A stretch of DNA of 64,000 bases from CAYLNL01 sp964385175. Its GTDB lineage: Bacteria; Bacteroidota; Bacteroidia; Flavobacteriales; Flavobacteriaceae. Shown in pieces: positions 1 through 8,711 of this stretch (position 1 is its first letter; every line of letters begins with the position of its first letter). Location of the stretch: positions 62,001 to 126,000 of the forward strand of contig CAYLNL010000001.1 in assembly GCA_964385175.1 (NCBI GenBank), read 5' to 3'. The translations under genes and the position numbers were made by a program. A model generated the notes under the pieces. That model ran no database searches and had not been told where the DNA came from. It was given only the letters and a program-made list of their open reading frames with translations.

Positions 1-185
1 TTTTTTCTATTCTGCAAAAAGCACTCCTCCAGTTCTTTTTTTAAAAAGAATATCTCTTCCTTTACAGCCTCTAACTGTTTCTTCAGGTTAGTTTTTATAT
101 CATCATTTAAATGATGAATACCATCCTCCGTCAAGTCGTAGTATTTTCGCTCTTCTTTCTCTATAATTTTCTTTTTTCGCCCCAT
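1..185 (-). CDS. Unknown basic, coiled-coil-like protein (N-terminal part, runs off left edge)
   Basis: Only the first 61 codons are inside the window; the gene reads leftward from an ATG at 183-185 and has no stop before the edge. The N-terminus is strongly basic (MGRKKK). It is followed by KYYDLTEDG, which faintly recalls the wing of PadR-like regulators, and then a charged segment with leucines at roughly heptad spacing (LEAVKEEIFFLKKELEE), suggesting a coiled coil. I do not recognise the family. It is transcribed divergently from rho, with a structured spacer between them. The frame is open, and that is the only evidence that it is coding. Confidence 0.5.
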   Translation of the reverse strand, partial: MGRKKKIIEKEERKYYDLTEDGIHHLNDDIKTNLKKQLEAVKEEIFFLKKELEECFLQNRK

Positions 186-229
186 AGTTATACAATGCAA
201 TAATAAAACCAGGTAGTATTATAGCCATA

Positions 230-290
230 GCCTCGTTCTTTTCAATAAAAACAGAGGTGGGAAATACTTCTTACCTAGAAAAAACGAGGC
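230..290. other. Long imperfect stem-loop in the spacer upstream of rho
   Basis: GCCTCGTT at 230-237 is perfectly complementary to AACGAGGC at 283-290. The stem extends through about four more pairs after one mismatch. A smaller stem, AGGT/ACCT (254-257 and 273-276), sits inside. The spacer 186-466 holds no convincing gene. The structure could be a structured RNA, a terminator for either neighbour, or a regulatory element; its strand is not determined. Confidence 0.4.
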
Positions 291-321
291 AGTAAAAATA
301 TTGTTTTTACAGGAATTATAA

Positions 322-351
322 TTGGTTTTCTAAAATAAATTTGTAATATTG
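322..351 (+). promoter_or_regulatory. Candidate rho promoter
   Basis: TTG at 322-324 is followed after 19 bases by TAATATTG at 344-351, one mismatch from the Bacteroidota -7 consensus TAnnTTTG. It would give a leader of roughly 110 bases before the rho ATG. The leader contains a possible hairpin (363-369 with 387-393). Long leaders are common for rho, which is often autoregulated, but nothing here proves that. Confidence 0.35.
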
Positions 352-466
352 CAACGCCAATATATAACTTAGTTCTTCCCTGAGTTAGTTATACTCCAAA
401 AAGAACACACTAGTTTTTAAACAAATCATCCCATAATATTTCAATTTAAAATACACCCACCTATTC

Positions 467-2030
467 ATGTTTGATAGTTTAGATTTAAAGGCCAAAAAAA
501 TTGGCGAATTGCAAGTAATTGCAAAAAATTTAGATGTACCTAAGTTTCGGTATTTAAAAAAAGATGAGCTCATTGATAAAATTTTAGCCCTCCAGCCTGT
601 TGCTACCCCCGCCGCCACCCCCCCCTGCATCTGCGCCACCCAGAAAAGACAATCTTGCAAGTGCAACCATGCAACGACAGCAGGTGGGAGGCTCACAACA
701 ATCGCCTTCTGTTTCGCCTCAAGAAAATTCCTCGGGCAGCAATTTTCAGAAAAGAGATAAAAAAGAACTGCCAAGAGACCAGCAACTACAGTCTTTTAAG
801 AAAAAACCGTATCCCAATAATAATAACACCCACGGTAACCAAGCAGAACAGTCCTTGAACAAAGAAAATTTTGATAAGGAAAAGAAAAACAGATACCGTA
901 GCCCCGATTATGAATTTGAGGGAATTGTGGAAAGTGAAGGAGTTATGGAGCTAACCCCGGAAGGGTATGGGTTTTTACGTTCCAGCGACTACAATTACCT
1001 GGCTTCTCCCGATGATATTTATGTGTCTCAATCCCAGATACGACTATTCGGGCTAAAAACGGGCGACACGGTGTTGGGCGCTATACGCCCTCCCAAAGAA
1101 GGCGAAAAATATTTTCCGCTCATAAAGGTTAGCAAAATCAACGGCTTAGACCCAGAAGTGGTGCGCGACCGCATTTCATTTGAACATTTGACGCCTCTTT
1201 TCCCGGATAAAAAATTTAAACTGGCAGAAAAACAAGCTACCATTTCTACCCGCATCATAGACCTCTTTTCTCCTATTGGCAAAGGACAACGGGGTATGAT
1301 TGTAGCCCAACCCAAAACGGGAAAAACCATGCTGCTCAAAGATGTTGCCAATGTAATTGCAGCTAACCACCCGGAAGTCTATCAGATTATCCTCCTCATA
1401 GACGAGCGCCCGGAAGAAGTTACCGATATGCAGCGCAATGTAAAGGGAGAGGTTATCGCATCTACCTTTGATAAGGAAGCCCAGGAACATGTTCGGGTAG
1501 CCAATATTGTCCTGGAAAAAGCCAAGCGTTTGGTGGAATGCGGGCATGATGTGGTAATTTTATTAGACTCCATAACCCGCTTAGCCCGCGCCTATAATAC
1601 CGTGCAACCCGCCTCTGGAAAGGTGTTGAGTGGCGGGGTAGATGCAAATGCGCTGCATAAACCTAAGCGCTTTTTTGGAGCGGCCCGTAATATTGAAAAC
1701 GGAGGCTCGCTCTCCATTATCGCCACGGCACTCACAGAAACTGGCTCTAAAATGGACGAGGTAATTTTTGAAGAATTTAAAGGACGGGGTAATATGGAGC
1801 TCCAGTTAGACCGCCGCATTGCTAACCGCAGGGTTTTCCCCGCCATAGACCTCATGGCTTCTTCTACCCGCCGCGATGATTTGCTGCTGGAAGAAAATGT
1901 TTTACAACGAATGTGGATTCTCCGAAAATATTTGGCAGACATGAACCCGGTGCAGGCCATGGAGTTTTTAGAAGACCATATTAAGAAGACCAAAAATAAC
2001 GAGGAGTTTTTAATGACCATGAACCAGTAG
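467..2030 (+). CDS. rho: Transcription termination factor Rho, reading frame interrupted at a C8 run
   Basis: Rho is the hexameric RNA-dependent ATPase that ends transcription. The first frame (ATG 467) carries the SAP-like Rho N-terminal domain (about residues 1-45) and would stop at 760. The rest lies in the +1 frame, starting inside a proline-rich stretch. After a roughly 90-residue Asn/Gln/Lys-rich insertion typical of Bacteroidota Rho come the S1-like RNA-binding domain, Walker A (PKTGKT), Walker B (VVILLDSITRLAR) and the ETGSKMDEVIFEEFKG segment. The frames join if one C is removed from the run at 618-625, giving about 520 aa. Everything downstream is well conserved, so the function is secure; the shift is an indel in the sequence, a variable tract, or recoding. 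Confidence 0.93.
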
Positions 2031-2234
2031 TCATCTAAGGAGAGGCGGGTTGTTTTTTGACGCGGCTGATAGAAATATGCGTATAATCTTTTAAATACGT
2101 ATCTTCTCGATACTTTCCGCTACCGGGTCTAAGTATTTTTATCAGAAAGATATTAAAAAACTCCGGGATGCTTATACGAAAATCGAACAGTTTGCCCCTG
2201 CTTGTTTTCAAAAGAATTGCCTCTTACCCTGCCC

Positions 2235-2270
2235 CGGGCGTACCCTCGTGTATGCGCTAATGCGCGCCCG
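2235..2270. repeat. Inverted repeat enclosing an alternating purine-pyrimidine tract
   Basis: CGGGCG (2235-2240) and CGCCCG (2265-2270) form arms around a core of alternating purine-pyrimidine blocks (2247-2257 and 2260-2267). It overlaps the last codons of the serine hydrolase gene. Similar arrangements occur at 27730 and 60457. Confidence 0.5.
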
Positions 2271-3390
2271 TATCAACCTCCAGCACAGAATCAATAATAG
2301 CCTGTAATTCTTCATCTGCTCCCGGGTCGGTAACGTTGAGCAACAAGGCAAAAACCATTTGTTGCGCCGGGTAAACATATAAAAAAGCATATCCCCCCAC
2401 GCCACTCCCTTTATGACCATAGAACGGTCGATTTTTAGCATCATAACTCACCTGCCAGCCAATACCGTAGTAGGTAGGTTCTGTACCATTAACTAATTGA
2501 GAAGTAAGCAATTCTGTTACTACCTCTTTAGACAAAAACTCACCGTTTAAATAGGCATTCCCCAACCTGGCTATATCTTCTGAGGTAGATAAGTAACCGC
2601 CCCCGGCCAATTTATAGTAGTTATTCACTGTAGCTGCCAGGCGCAGATTCTGTTTTCCATTGGGCGAATAACAAACAGCCTTGTTCGGAATGCTATCTGA
2701 AACGTCTGGTATGGTATGACTCATCTGCAAAGGCGTCAATACCTTTTCCTTCATATATATTTCAAAAGGCACTCCGCTTGCCGCTTCCATTGCCAGCGAA
2801 AGCAAATTCCAGTTATAACTACTGTACAAATAGCGGGTACCAGGTTCAAAAAGCAACGAATCGTTCTCAAAAAAACCAATGCCTTCCCGTATCGTCATAG
2901 GCTTATTGTTCAGGAACTCATCGCCTTTATAATTGCGAATACCCGCAAGGTGCCCACCTAATTGGCGGAGGGTAAAATCATACTTTTTCCTGGGAAAATA
3001 AGGCACATATTTATAAAAAGAAGAATCAATAGAAAGGAGGCTATCTTCCATCATCTTTCCCAAGCCGGTAGCCGAAATAGCTTTGGAAATGCTGGCTACC
3101 CGGAAGAGCGTTTTTTGCGGGTCAACAGGTTTTTTAGCCGCCATATCGGCAAAGCCATACCCCTGCTGCCATAGTGTTTCTCCATTTTTAGTAACCGTAA
3201 TGGCAATGCCGGGAATGCGATTTTTATGAAGCAGTTTTGTAATAATTCGCTCCGATTTTCTTATGGCGCTCTCCAGCGAAGCCTTATCAGAGTGAGTAAT
3301 GGCAGTCCCTAAATCTATTCTTTGGGCGGTAAGCGTCCAAATGGTGAAGAACAACCCTAAAAACAAGGAAATACGCTTCATTAGTTTCAT
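2257..3390 (-). CDS. Serine hydrolase, beta-lactamase/PBP-like (class C fold), exported
   Basis: The protein belongs to the beta-lactamase-related serine hydrolase family, whose members act as esterases, peptidases or D-aminopeptidases; the substrate is unknown. It starts with a signal peptide (MKLMKRISLFLGLFF..AQ), so it is probably periplasmic. The catalytic SxxK is SISK at about residue 100, the YxN-like motif is the YSS of TRYLYSS near residue 189, and the third motif is HKGSG. The length, about 377 aa, is normal. I choose the ATG at 3390, whose A is shared with the TGA of the upstream lipoprotein gene (TGATG), rather than a TTG one codon earlier. The overlap implies translational coupling with the DUF2807 gene. 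Confidence 0.85.
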   Translation of the reverse strand: MKLMKRISLFLGLFFTIWTLTAQRIDLGTAITHSDKASLESAIRKSERIITKLLHKNRIPGIAITVTKNGETLWQQGYGFADMAAKKPVDPQKTLFRVASISKAISATGLGKMMEDSLLSIDSSFYKYVPYFPRKKYDFTLRQLGGHLAGIRNYKGDEFLNNKPMTIREGIGFFENDSLLFEPGTRYLYSSYNWNLLSLAMEAASGVPFEIYMKEKVLTPLQMSHTIPDVSDSIPNKAVCYSPNGKQNLRLAATVNNYYKLAGGGYLSTSEDIARLGNAYLNGEFLSKEVVTELLTSQLVNGTEPTYYGIGWQVSYDAKNRPFYGHKGSGVGGYAFLYVYPAQQMVFALLLNVTDPGADEELQAIIDSVLEVDTGAH

Positions 3391-4172
3391 CAATTTTCAA
3401 ATATAAGCTGTCCTTTATAATAAGCGGTTACAGCTACCACGGGCGGAACGGTACGAGCGATAAGGTTGCCGGTACTGTGCAATTCACCCTCTAAGCTTTC
3501 GGTAGGATAGACTATTATATCATTGGAACTGCGATGAAAAACATGCACCTGTTTTGCCACCAGGTCTGCCCCCTCAAACCGCCCATTACCTCCATAATAA
3601 CCTACAGTTAGGACATCGGTTTGCCCTGAAATGTAACAGTTGGAAAGATTATTGAAAGTTACTAAAAAAGCATGGTTTTGAATGGTGAGATACACATCGC
3701 CCGTATTGAGATAATCGCCTGAATAGTCTTCTGAGAGAACGCTGAACTGGGGATAGGTTAACACTCCTTCTGAGCGGATGTTGAACTGGGTGGAGGTGCG
3801 GATTTCGGTTAGAGTGGGGGTTGTTACATAAACTTTTACCGGGGCATAACTGCGAAACCAGTTGCACCTGTTAGTATTAGCGAGTACCAGTTGATTATTT
3901 TTTACTGTTACTTCTACCTCGTTCAGTAAGTTACTCCCCGTTTCTATGACTACATTATAATCTATCCCTTCCCGGAGAATCATCTCTATCCCCTCCTGCA
4001 CTAGGATTTTATTAAAGGCCTCTGTAATTACTTCCTGCTGCACAGTATCGCCGGCCGTTTGTAAACAATCGGGCGCCTGCTCCCCGCCACAGGAATAAAA
4101 TGCCCATAACAGTGCAAAAACACCTAAAAGCAAGGCTTTTTTATAAATAAAAAAGATTCTGTTTTTTTTCAA
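3390..4172 (-). CDS. DUF2807 (head GIN domain) lipoprotein
   Basis: A 260-aa protein with a lipoprotein signal peptide ending in a lipobox-like AFYSC (Cys near residue 28), so it is probably anchored in an outer or inner membrane leaflet. The mature part is a string of short beta-strands (QLVLANTN, PVKVYVTTPTLTEI, LTVGYYGGN) matching the DUF2807 'putative auto-transporter adhesin, head GIN' family, a right-handed beta-solenoid common in Bacteroidota. The function is not established. It is the first gene of a two-gene unit with the serine hydrolase, overlapping at TGATG. Confidence 0.8.
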   Translation of the reverse strand: MKKNRIFFIYKKALLLGVFALLWAFYSCGGEQAPDCLQTAGDTVQQEVITEAFNKILVQEGIEMILREGIDYNVVIETGSNLLNEVEVTVKNNQLVLANTNRCNWFRSYAPVKVYVTTPTLTEIRTSTQFNIRSEGVLTYPQFSVLSEDYSGDYLNTGDVYLTIQNHAFLVTFNNLSNCYISGQTDVLTVGYYGGNGRFEGADLVAKQVHVFHRSSNDIIVYPTESLEGELHSTGNLIARTVPPVVAVTAYYKGQLIFEN

Positions 4173-4320
4173 GGTTATAGCTCTTGTTCTGTTCGTTAAA
4201 CAGTTTCCTTCGATTTATCATACATATCAACAATGTTGAAAAGTGTTTCAGAGTAGTTGAAAATATCATCAATCGTTGCAATTTCATTTCGTATTTCTTT
4301 TTTCTGGTCATCGAGCGTTG

Positions 4321-4328
4321 CAAAAATA
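4321..4328 (-). promoter_or_regulatory. Candidate -7 element for the DUF2807 lipoprotein/serine hydrolase unit
   Basis: On the minus strand this reads TATTTTTG, a full match to TAnnTTTG. It would leave a leader of about 145 bases before the ATG at 4172, longer than elsewhere in the window, so the assignment is tentative. Confidence 0.4.
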
Positions 4329-4342
4329 AAACAAAATAAACG

Positions 4343-5440
4343 TTATAATCGTATGCCTACGCCCAGTTCCACTGCCTCTGCTTTCGCTCCGTGCGATTTT
4401 AGGGTAAGCGCTGCAAAAAAGTTGTTTCCTATATATCTTTTTAAACCCGCTCTAAAATAGGTTCTTCCCTCAAAATCTACCGGGTAATAGAGGTAATAGC
4501 CTATTTGGGTTTCTAAAGAAAGTTTATTCACAAACAACTCGTGCCCCACAAAAAGCCCGGTACGTTTATAATCCTCGTCCCCGGTTATGTCATCATCTTC
4601 CAGCAAAGCGGTGCTGCGATAACGGATGTATTCTTTTAAAAAGGTAGAAAAAAATGTATCGGTCCCTAATTGCAGGGCGCTTTTCTGGTTGAGGCGTTTA
4701 TCGGCGTAAAACGAAAAAATATAAAAAGGAAACTGCCCGCTTCCCACAATATCGCTCTCGTTGATGCCGGTTCTAAAAACGATGTTATACCTCACCGGTT
4801 CGGTAAACTTTTCCCGCACCATGTTTTTTTTGTACAATCTTGCCGGGATTTCTCCTCCTAATGAGTAGTTTACGCCTGCCTGAATGGTTATGGAGTTGAT
4901 GCTGGTATTGGGGGCTTTTATATTGGCGTTGGAATAGTGAATAAGCGCTAAGCCTGCATGAACGCCCCACCTGCCTATTAGCTTTTCTCGTTTATACTCT
5001 AAAAGGGCATAGGTGCTGCTCATAAATTGCGAGCCAAAGGCAATGTTGCGAAAGTTTTCGGTTTTGTTATAGGGGCGTGTGGTGTAGGCAATGCCTTGCC
5101 CTATGCGAGCTACGAGGTTTCTATTTAAAAAATAGAAATTATAATGGGCGTAGAGCGCATAGTTTTCTCCTAAGGCATCATTCTTTAAATCCTGGTATGA
5201 AAAGGAAACGCCATAATCGGGGTAATTATACCAGTGCTCCCAGCTGTTTTTCCCGGTGGTTTTCTTGTTCCACCCTGCTATAAGCCCTTCCGGATGCCCG
5301 GTAATAAGGTGGGCTATATCATTGTTATGGCGGGCTATGTTGCCATAGAAATAGTGTATATCTACAAAAGATGGCTGTTGCGCATAAGTGGCATACATTC
5401 CTTGCAGGAGTATGAGTGCAACGGCTTTGAGGAGTTTCAT
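4343..5440 (-). CDS. Acyloxyacyl hydrolase, PagL-like lipid A 3-O-deacylase
   Basis: PagL-family enzymes are outer-membrane barrels that remove the 3-O-acyl chain from lipid A. The protein has a cleavable signal peptide (MKLLKAVALILLQG..AQ) and alternating beta-strand sequence throughout. The HYSNANIKAPNTSINS segment matches the catalytic His-Ser region followed by the conserved Asn. At about 365 aa it is longer than proteobacterial PagL, as is usual for the Bacteroidota branch, so deacylase activity is inferred. The ATG at 5440 is preferred over a TTG at 5449 because it begins the signal peptide and lies just after a -7 box. Confidence 0.75.
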   Translation of the reverse strand: MKLLKAVALILLQGMYATYAQQPSFVDIHYFYGNIARHNNDIAHLITGHPEGLIAGWNKKTTGKNSWEHWYNYPDYGVSFSYQDLKNDALGENYALYAHYNFYFLNRNLVARIGQGIAYTTRPYNKTENFRNIAFGSQFMSSTYALLEYKREKLIGRWGVHAGLALIHYSNANIKAPNTSINSITIQAGVNYSLGGEIPARLYKKNMVREKFTEPVRYNIVFRTGINESDIVGSGQFPFYIFSFYADKRLNQKSALQLGTDTFFSTFLKEYIRYRSTALLEDDDITGDEDYKRTGLFVGHELFVNKLSLETQIGYYLYYPVDFEGRTYFRAGLKRYIGNNFFAALTLKSHGAKAEAVELGVGIRL

Positions 5441-5446
5441 GGAAGG

Positions 5447-5454
5447 CAAAGGTA
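5447..5454 (-). promoter_or_regulatory. -7 element almost touching the pagL-like start codon
   Basis: The minus strand reads TACCTTTG, then six bases, then ATG. Transcription would start within a few bases of the ATG, giving a leaderless or nearly leaderless message. Confidence 0.5.
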
Positions 5455-5471
5455 CTAATCTTTTAGATTAG
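5455..5471. promoter_or_regulatory. Perfect 17-bp dyad next to the pagL-like promoter
   Basis: CTAATCT (5455-5461), TTT, AGATTAG (5465-5471): 7-bp arms abutting the upstream side of the -7 box. The position inside the promoter spacer is what one expects of a repressor operator. Confidence 0.4.
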
Positions 5472-5547
5472 GTAGCTAACCGTTGTTGGTGAGGAAGATT
5501 TTTGAAAAGCCGCCGGGTAGCCGCAATAGAAAAAAATGGTAAAATCA

Positions 5548-5578
5548 TTGCATCCTAAAGAGGAGAATAGTACCTTTG
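5548..5578 (+). promoter_or_regulatory. Promoter of the tRNA Ser-Pro-Arg cluster
   Basis: TTG at 5548-5550, 20 bases, then TACCTTTG at 5571-5578, a full match to the Bacteroidota -33/-7 pattern. It lies 32 bases before the first tRNA. Confidence 0.7.
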
Positions 5579-5610
5579 CAAACCCTTTTTAGAAATGTTC
5601 ATTTTAGATA

Positions 5611-5696
5611 GGAGAGATGGCAGAGTGGTAATGCAACAGCCTGCTAAGCTGTGACCGGAGTAATTTGGTCCCCGGGTTCGAGTCCCGGTCTCTCCG
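5611..5696 (+). tRNA. tRNA-Ser (anticodon GCT)
   Basis: The acceptor stem GGAGAGA (5611-5617) pairs with TCTCTCC (5689-5695). The anticodon stem ACAGC/GCTGT encloses loop CTGCTAA, giving GCT. The long variable arm and 86-base length fit a class II serine tRNA. CCA is not encoded. It is first of three tRNAs on one promoter. Confidence 0.96.
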
Positions 5697-5709
5697 CAAT
5701 ACTTGTTTT

Positions 5710-5784
5710 CGGGGTGTAGCGTAGCCCGGTCATCGCGCCTGGTTTGGGACCAGGAGGTCGCAGGTTCGAATCCTGCCACCCCGA
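5710..5784 (+). tRNA. tRNA-Pro (anticodon TGG)
   Basis: Acceptor CGGGGTG (5710-5716) pairs with CACCCCG (5777-5783). Anticodon stem CCTGG/CCAGG encloses TTTGGGA, giving TGG. It sits 13 bases after tRNA-Ser and is probably cotranscribed with it. Confidence 0.96.
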
Positions 5785-5790
5785 CAGAGA

Positions 5791-5864
5791 GATCGCGTAG
5801 CTCAGCTGGATAGAGCATCTGCCTTCTAAGCAGACGGTCGGAGGTTCGAATCCTCTCGCGATCG
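5791..5864 (+). tRNA. tRNA-Arg (anticodon TCT)
   Basis: Acceptor GATCGCG (5791-5797) pairs with CGCGATC (5857-5863). Anticodon stem TCTGC/GCAGA encloses CTTCTAA, giving TCT for AGA/AGG codons. It is last in the cluster and converges on the outer-membrane receptor gene, whose stop is at 5891. Confidence 0.96.
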
Positions 5865-5890
5865 CAACCCTTTTCGTTAAGGCATCCCCA

Positions 5891-8422
5891 TCAGCCTTCA
5901 AACTCAAAGCCATCGTCATTTCCCCTTCTTCGCTGTTGCCGTTCTTCTTTTTGCCTATTAAAACGAAACAGGAGAGAAACGGTTACCTGCCGCTCTCTCC
6001 ACTGGAACTCGCTATAGGTTTCGGCTACGCCGGTGAGGCTATTGGTTCTTCGCTTGCGGGAATTTAGTACATCTGTTATATTCAAAGACAAAGTAGCTTT
6101 GTCTTTAAACAAGTCTTTGCTGGCGGCTAAATTGGCAGAAAATATACTTTTGTTGCGGTTTTGAGCGTCTTTAGTAGGCCCATCGAAAACCAGGTTGGTT
6201 TGAAAATCTATTTTAGAAGGCATGGGTATTTTTGCACTTGCCCTTACGAACCAGCTAAAATTATCGGCATCAAAATTCTGTCGAATGGTTTCCCCTTCAA
6301 AATTAGTATAGTTATAATCGCCCCGTACCTCCTGGTTAAAAACATTCAGCGTCCAGGTAAACCGCCAGTTTTTTATGGGTGTATAGGTAGTTATAAACTC
6401 TACTCCATACCGGTTTTCGGTGGCAAGGTTGATAGGGGAACGCGCCTGAACAGGGATAAGAATATTCTGGGGGTTGGTTATAGGGTCGGGCGGAAGGCTA
6501 TCATCAAAATCAGGATTATCAATTTCTACAAATTCCCCGGTTTCAAGAGTAATGAGTTGAATAACTCCCGTGGAGCGATTGTAATAGGCAGAGGTGTTAA
6601 GGGTAATTTGTTTCCAGCGTTTTAAATAGCCCAGGTCTATAACATTTGTATAGGCGGGGTTCAAATCGGGGTTCCCCTGGAAAAGATTGGTATTGCTGGA
6701 GCGGGCAGGGAAGGGGTTTATAAACCGGGACATGGGCCTGCGCAGCCTGCGGCTATAACTGCCGGTAAATTGCTCAGTATCAGAAAATTCATATCCTATG
6801 GATAGAGACGGGAACCAGTCTATATAATCTTTTTGAGTAACGGTTCCGGTAGCCCGCAACTCAATTCCAACATCAGAAGCTTCCATGCGAAGCCCGCCAA
6901 GCAGGTTAAATTTGCCAAACCGGTTACCTGCCTGGGTGTAAAAGGCATTTACATATTCTTTATAAATAAAATAATTGCTATAATCGGCATCAGTAACAAA
7001 ATTCAGGTATTCATCCTGCACCGCCAAACCGAAGTTATTTGTAAAAACGTTGAAAGTGCCCCGGTACCCCAGTTCAAACTGGCCAGAATTGTCTTTCCCG
7101 AAAGGCAACACATAATCCATTTGTACCAGCTGATTTTTCTGTCGCTCATCAGTAGAAGTGCGCTCAGAAGGAATAAAGGTAGATTCTCCCAATACCCGCT
7201 CCTCAATTAAAGAGCCGCGAGTATCCCCACTTTTAGAGTATTGGTAATCCATTGTAAAAGTATGCCCATCTTTCTTAAATTTCTTGGTAAAATTAAGCCC
7301 ATACTGCACGCTTTCATCCTGCTGATTTTCCCCTGTAAAACGCTTGCGCTGTATGCTGGGAGCCCCTAAAGCGTCGAAATTATAAAAATCCACATCCGTT
7401 TCATTATCACCGGTTGCCTTTCTATATACAAAAGAAGAAGTAACCGAAGTGGTTTTATCTAAAAACAATTCAAACCCCAGGTTATGTGTAAATCCATCGT
7501 TTTGCCGGTGATATTTGCGATATTCATTTTGGAAGCCGATGGTAGCGCCTGTATCATCAAAATTTTCTTGTTCAAACAAAGCATTGCCGGGCGATTGACG
7601 GTAATTGTAAGTGGTATTGTTAAACAGATTAAAATTATCGCTTCGCAAATTTAAACTCAAAGCTGCCCCGTAATTGGCAGGATAACCCGTGTAAAGGTTT
7701 AATGAACCGTTAATGCCCGCTATTTTATTTTGCTTTAAGATGATGTTAATAATACCTGCCGTACCTTCTGCATCGTAACGGGCAGAAGGATTGGTAATAA
7801 CCTCTACTTTTTCTATAGCATCGGCGGGAAGCTGCTGCAACGTTTCAGGATTTAAACCCGATAATGCCGATGGTTTTCCGTTGATGAGAATGCGCACATT
7901 TTCATTGCCCCGCAATGCTATATTCCCTTCTACACCCACTGTAACAGAAGGAATGTTATCCAGCACATCGGTAACCGTTCCGCCCCGCACCGTTAAATCC
8001 TGCCCCACGTTATACACTTTTTTATCCAGGCGAAGCTCCACCGTAGTTCGCTCTCCCACCAGTTCTACCTCTTTTAGCTGCGCTACATCTAACTGAAGGC
8101 GAATTGCTCCCAGGTTCACAGAACCCTGCAATAGTTGGTTTTTCAATTCATAAGCCTTATAAGAAATATACTCTGCCCGAATATCATACCTGCCGGCAGG
8201 CGTTTCTATTCTAAAATTTCCGTTCGCATCTGTAATTCCGCCCGTTACAGCTTCAGGATTACGCAAATTACGCAGCACCAACGTTGCATATTCCAAAGGC
8301 TGGTTAGTTTCAGCATCCAGTACTGTACCGCTAAGTGTAACAAGCGGTTGATTGGATGGTTGCGCAATCAAGCTCATCGAAATGAGACAAACCATAAACG
8401 GCAGGGAATTTTTTATATACAT
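5891..8422 (-). CDS. TonB-dependent-receptor-like outer-membrane protein (CarboxypepD_reg + plug + beta-barrel)
   Basis: A large outer-membrane protein of about 843 aa. After a signal peptide (MYIKNSLPFMVCLISMSLIAQ) comes a carboxypeptidase-regulatory-like domain (about residues 30-110), then a plug-like domain (GGTVTDVLDNIPSV, GNENVRILINGKPSAL, ARYDAEGTAGIINI), then an OMP_b-brl_3 type barrel to the C-terminus. The last residues are Arg/Gly/Asp-rich. There is no SusD partner next to it, so a transported substrate cannot be inferred. The ATG at 8422 is chosen because the upstream in-frame ATG at 8476 lies upstream of the -7 box at 8466-8473. Confidence 0.85.
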   Translation of the reverse strand: MYIKNSLPFMVCLISMSLIAQPSNQPLVTLSGTVLDAETNQPLEYATLVLRNLRNPEAVTGGITDANGNFRIETPAGRYDIRAEYISYKAYELKNQLLQGSVNLGAIRLQLDVAQLKEVELVGERTTVELRLDKKVYNVGQDLTVRGGTVTDVLDNIPSVTVGVEGNIALRGNENVRILINGKPSALSGLNPETLQQLPADAIEKVEVITNPSARYDAEGTAGIINIILKQNKIAGINGSLNLYTGYPANYGAALSLNLRSDNFNLFNNTTYNYRQSPGNALFEQENFDDTGATIGFQNEYRKYHRQNDGFTHNLGFELFLDKTTSVTSSFVYRKATGDNETDVDFYNFDALGAPSIQRKRFTGENQQDESVQYGLNFTKKFKKDGHTFTMDYQYSKSGDTRGSLIEERVLGESTFIPSERTSTDERQKNQLVQMDYVLPFGKDNSGQFELGYRGTFNVFTNNFGLAVQDEYLNFVTDADYSNYFIYKEYVNAFYTQAGNRFGKFNLLGGLRMEASDVGIELRATGTVTQKDYIDWFPSLSIGYEFSDTEQFTGSYSRRLRRPMSRFINPFPARSSNTNLFQGNPDLNPAYTNVIDLGYLKRWKQITLNTSAYYNRSTGVIQLITLETGEFVEIDNPDFDDSLPPDPITNPQNILIPVQARSPINLATENRYGVEFITTYTPIKNWRFTWTLNVFNQEVRGDYNYTNFEGETIRQNFDADNFSWFVRASAKIPMPSKIDFQTNLVFDGPTKDAQNRNKSIFSANLAASKDLFKDKATLSLNITDVLNSRKRRTNSLTGVAETYSEFQWRERQVTVSLLFRFNRQKEERQQRRRGNDDGFEFEG

Positions 8423-8465
8423 ATCCTTAAAAGATAAAAGAAAATATTTGGGGATGAATAAGCGA

Positions 8466-8473
8466 CAAATATA
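8466..8473 (-). promoter_or_regulatory. -7 element of the outer-membrane receptor gene
   Basis: The minus strand reads TATATTTG, a full match to TAnnTTTG, about 43 bases before the chosen ATG at 8422. Confidence 0.5.
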
Positions 8474-8653
8474 CATGAAACCCTATATCAAAAAAGTTAA
8501 ATATCTGTGAAAAAGCGAGTACCCTTTTTGTAATTCAAAATAGCTTTTTTTTGGCTCTTGGCTCTATCTTTTACCTCAGAGAGAGTAACCCCATAATTCT
8601 AGTTATTAAAGCCGCCGGTTATTCAAAAACAAAAACTGTCTTGTCCCTTGTTT

Positions 8654-8683
8654 CTCCCTTCAACTTTGCTCCCTTCAACTATG
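8654..8683. repeat. 15-bp tandem duplication
   Basis: CTCCCTTCAACTTTG (8654-8668) is followed directly by CTCCCTTCAACTATG (8669-8683), differing at one base. Confidence 0.85.
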
Positions 8684-8711
8684 TTCAGGGCGGGCAGGCG
8701 AGTTCTCTTGG

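Noticed and set aside
385..774. Minus-strand frame of 129 aa opposite the rho start
   Set aside because: It overlaps both rho frames, has low-complexity sequence and no family features; it is a shadow of rho.
5555..5919. Minus-strand frames across the tRNA cluster
   Set aside because: They are antisense to three well-formed tRNAs; peptides such as GWQDSNLRPPGPKPG are translations of tRNA sequence, a known annotation artefact.
6161..6625. Plus-strand frame of 154 aa inside the outer-membrane receptor gene
   Set aside because: Antisense to a clearly conserved beta-barrel coding region, with no signal or motif.
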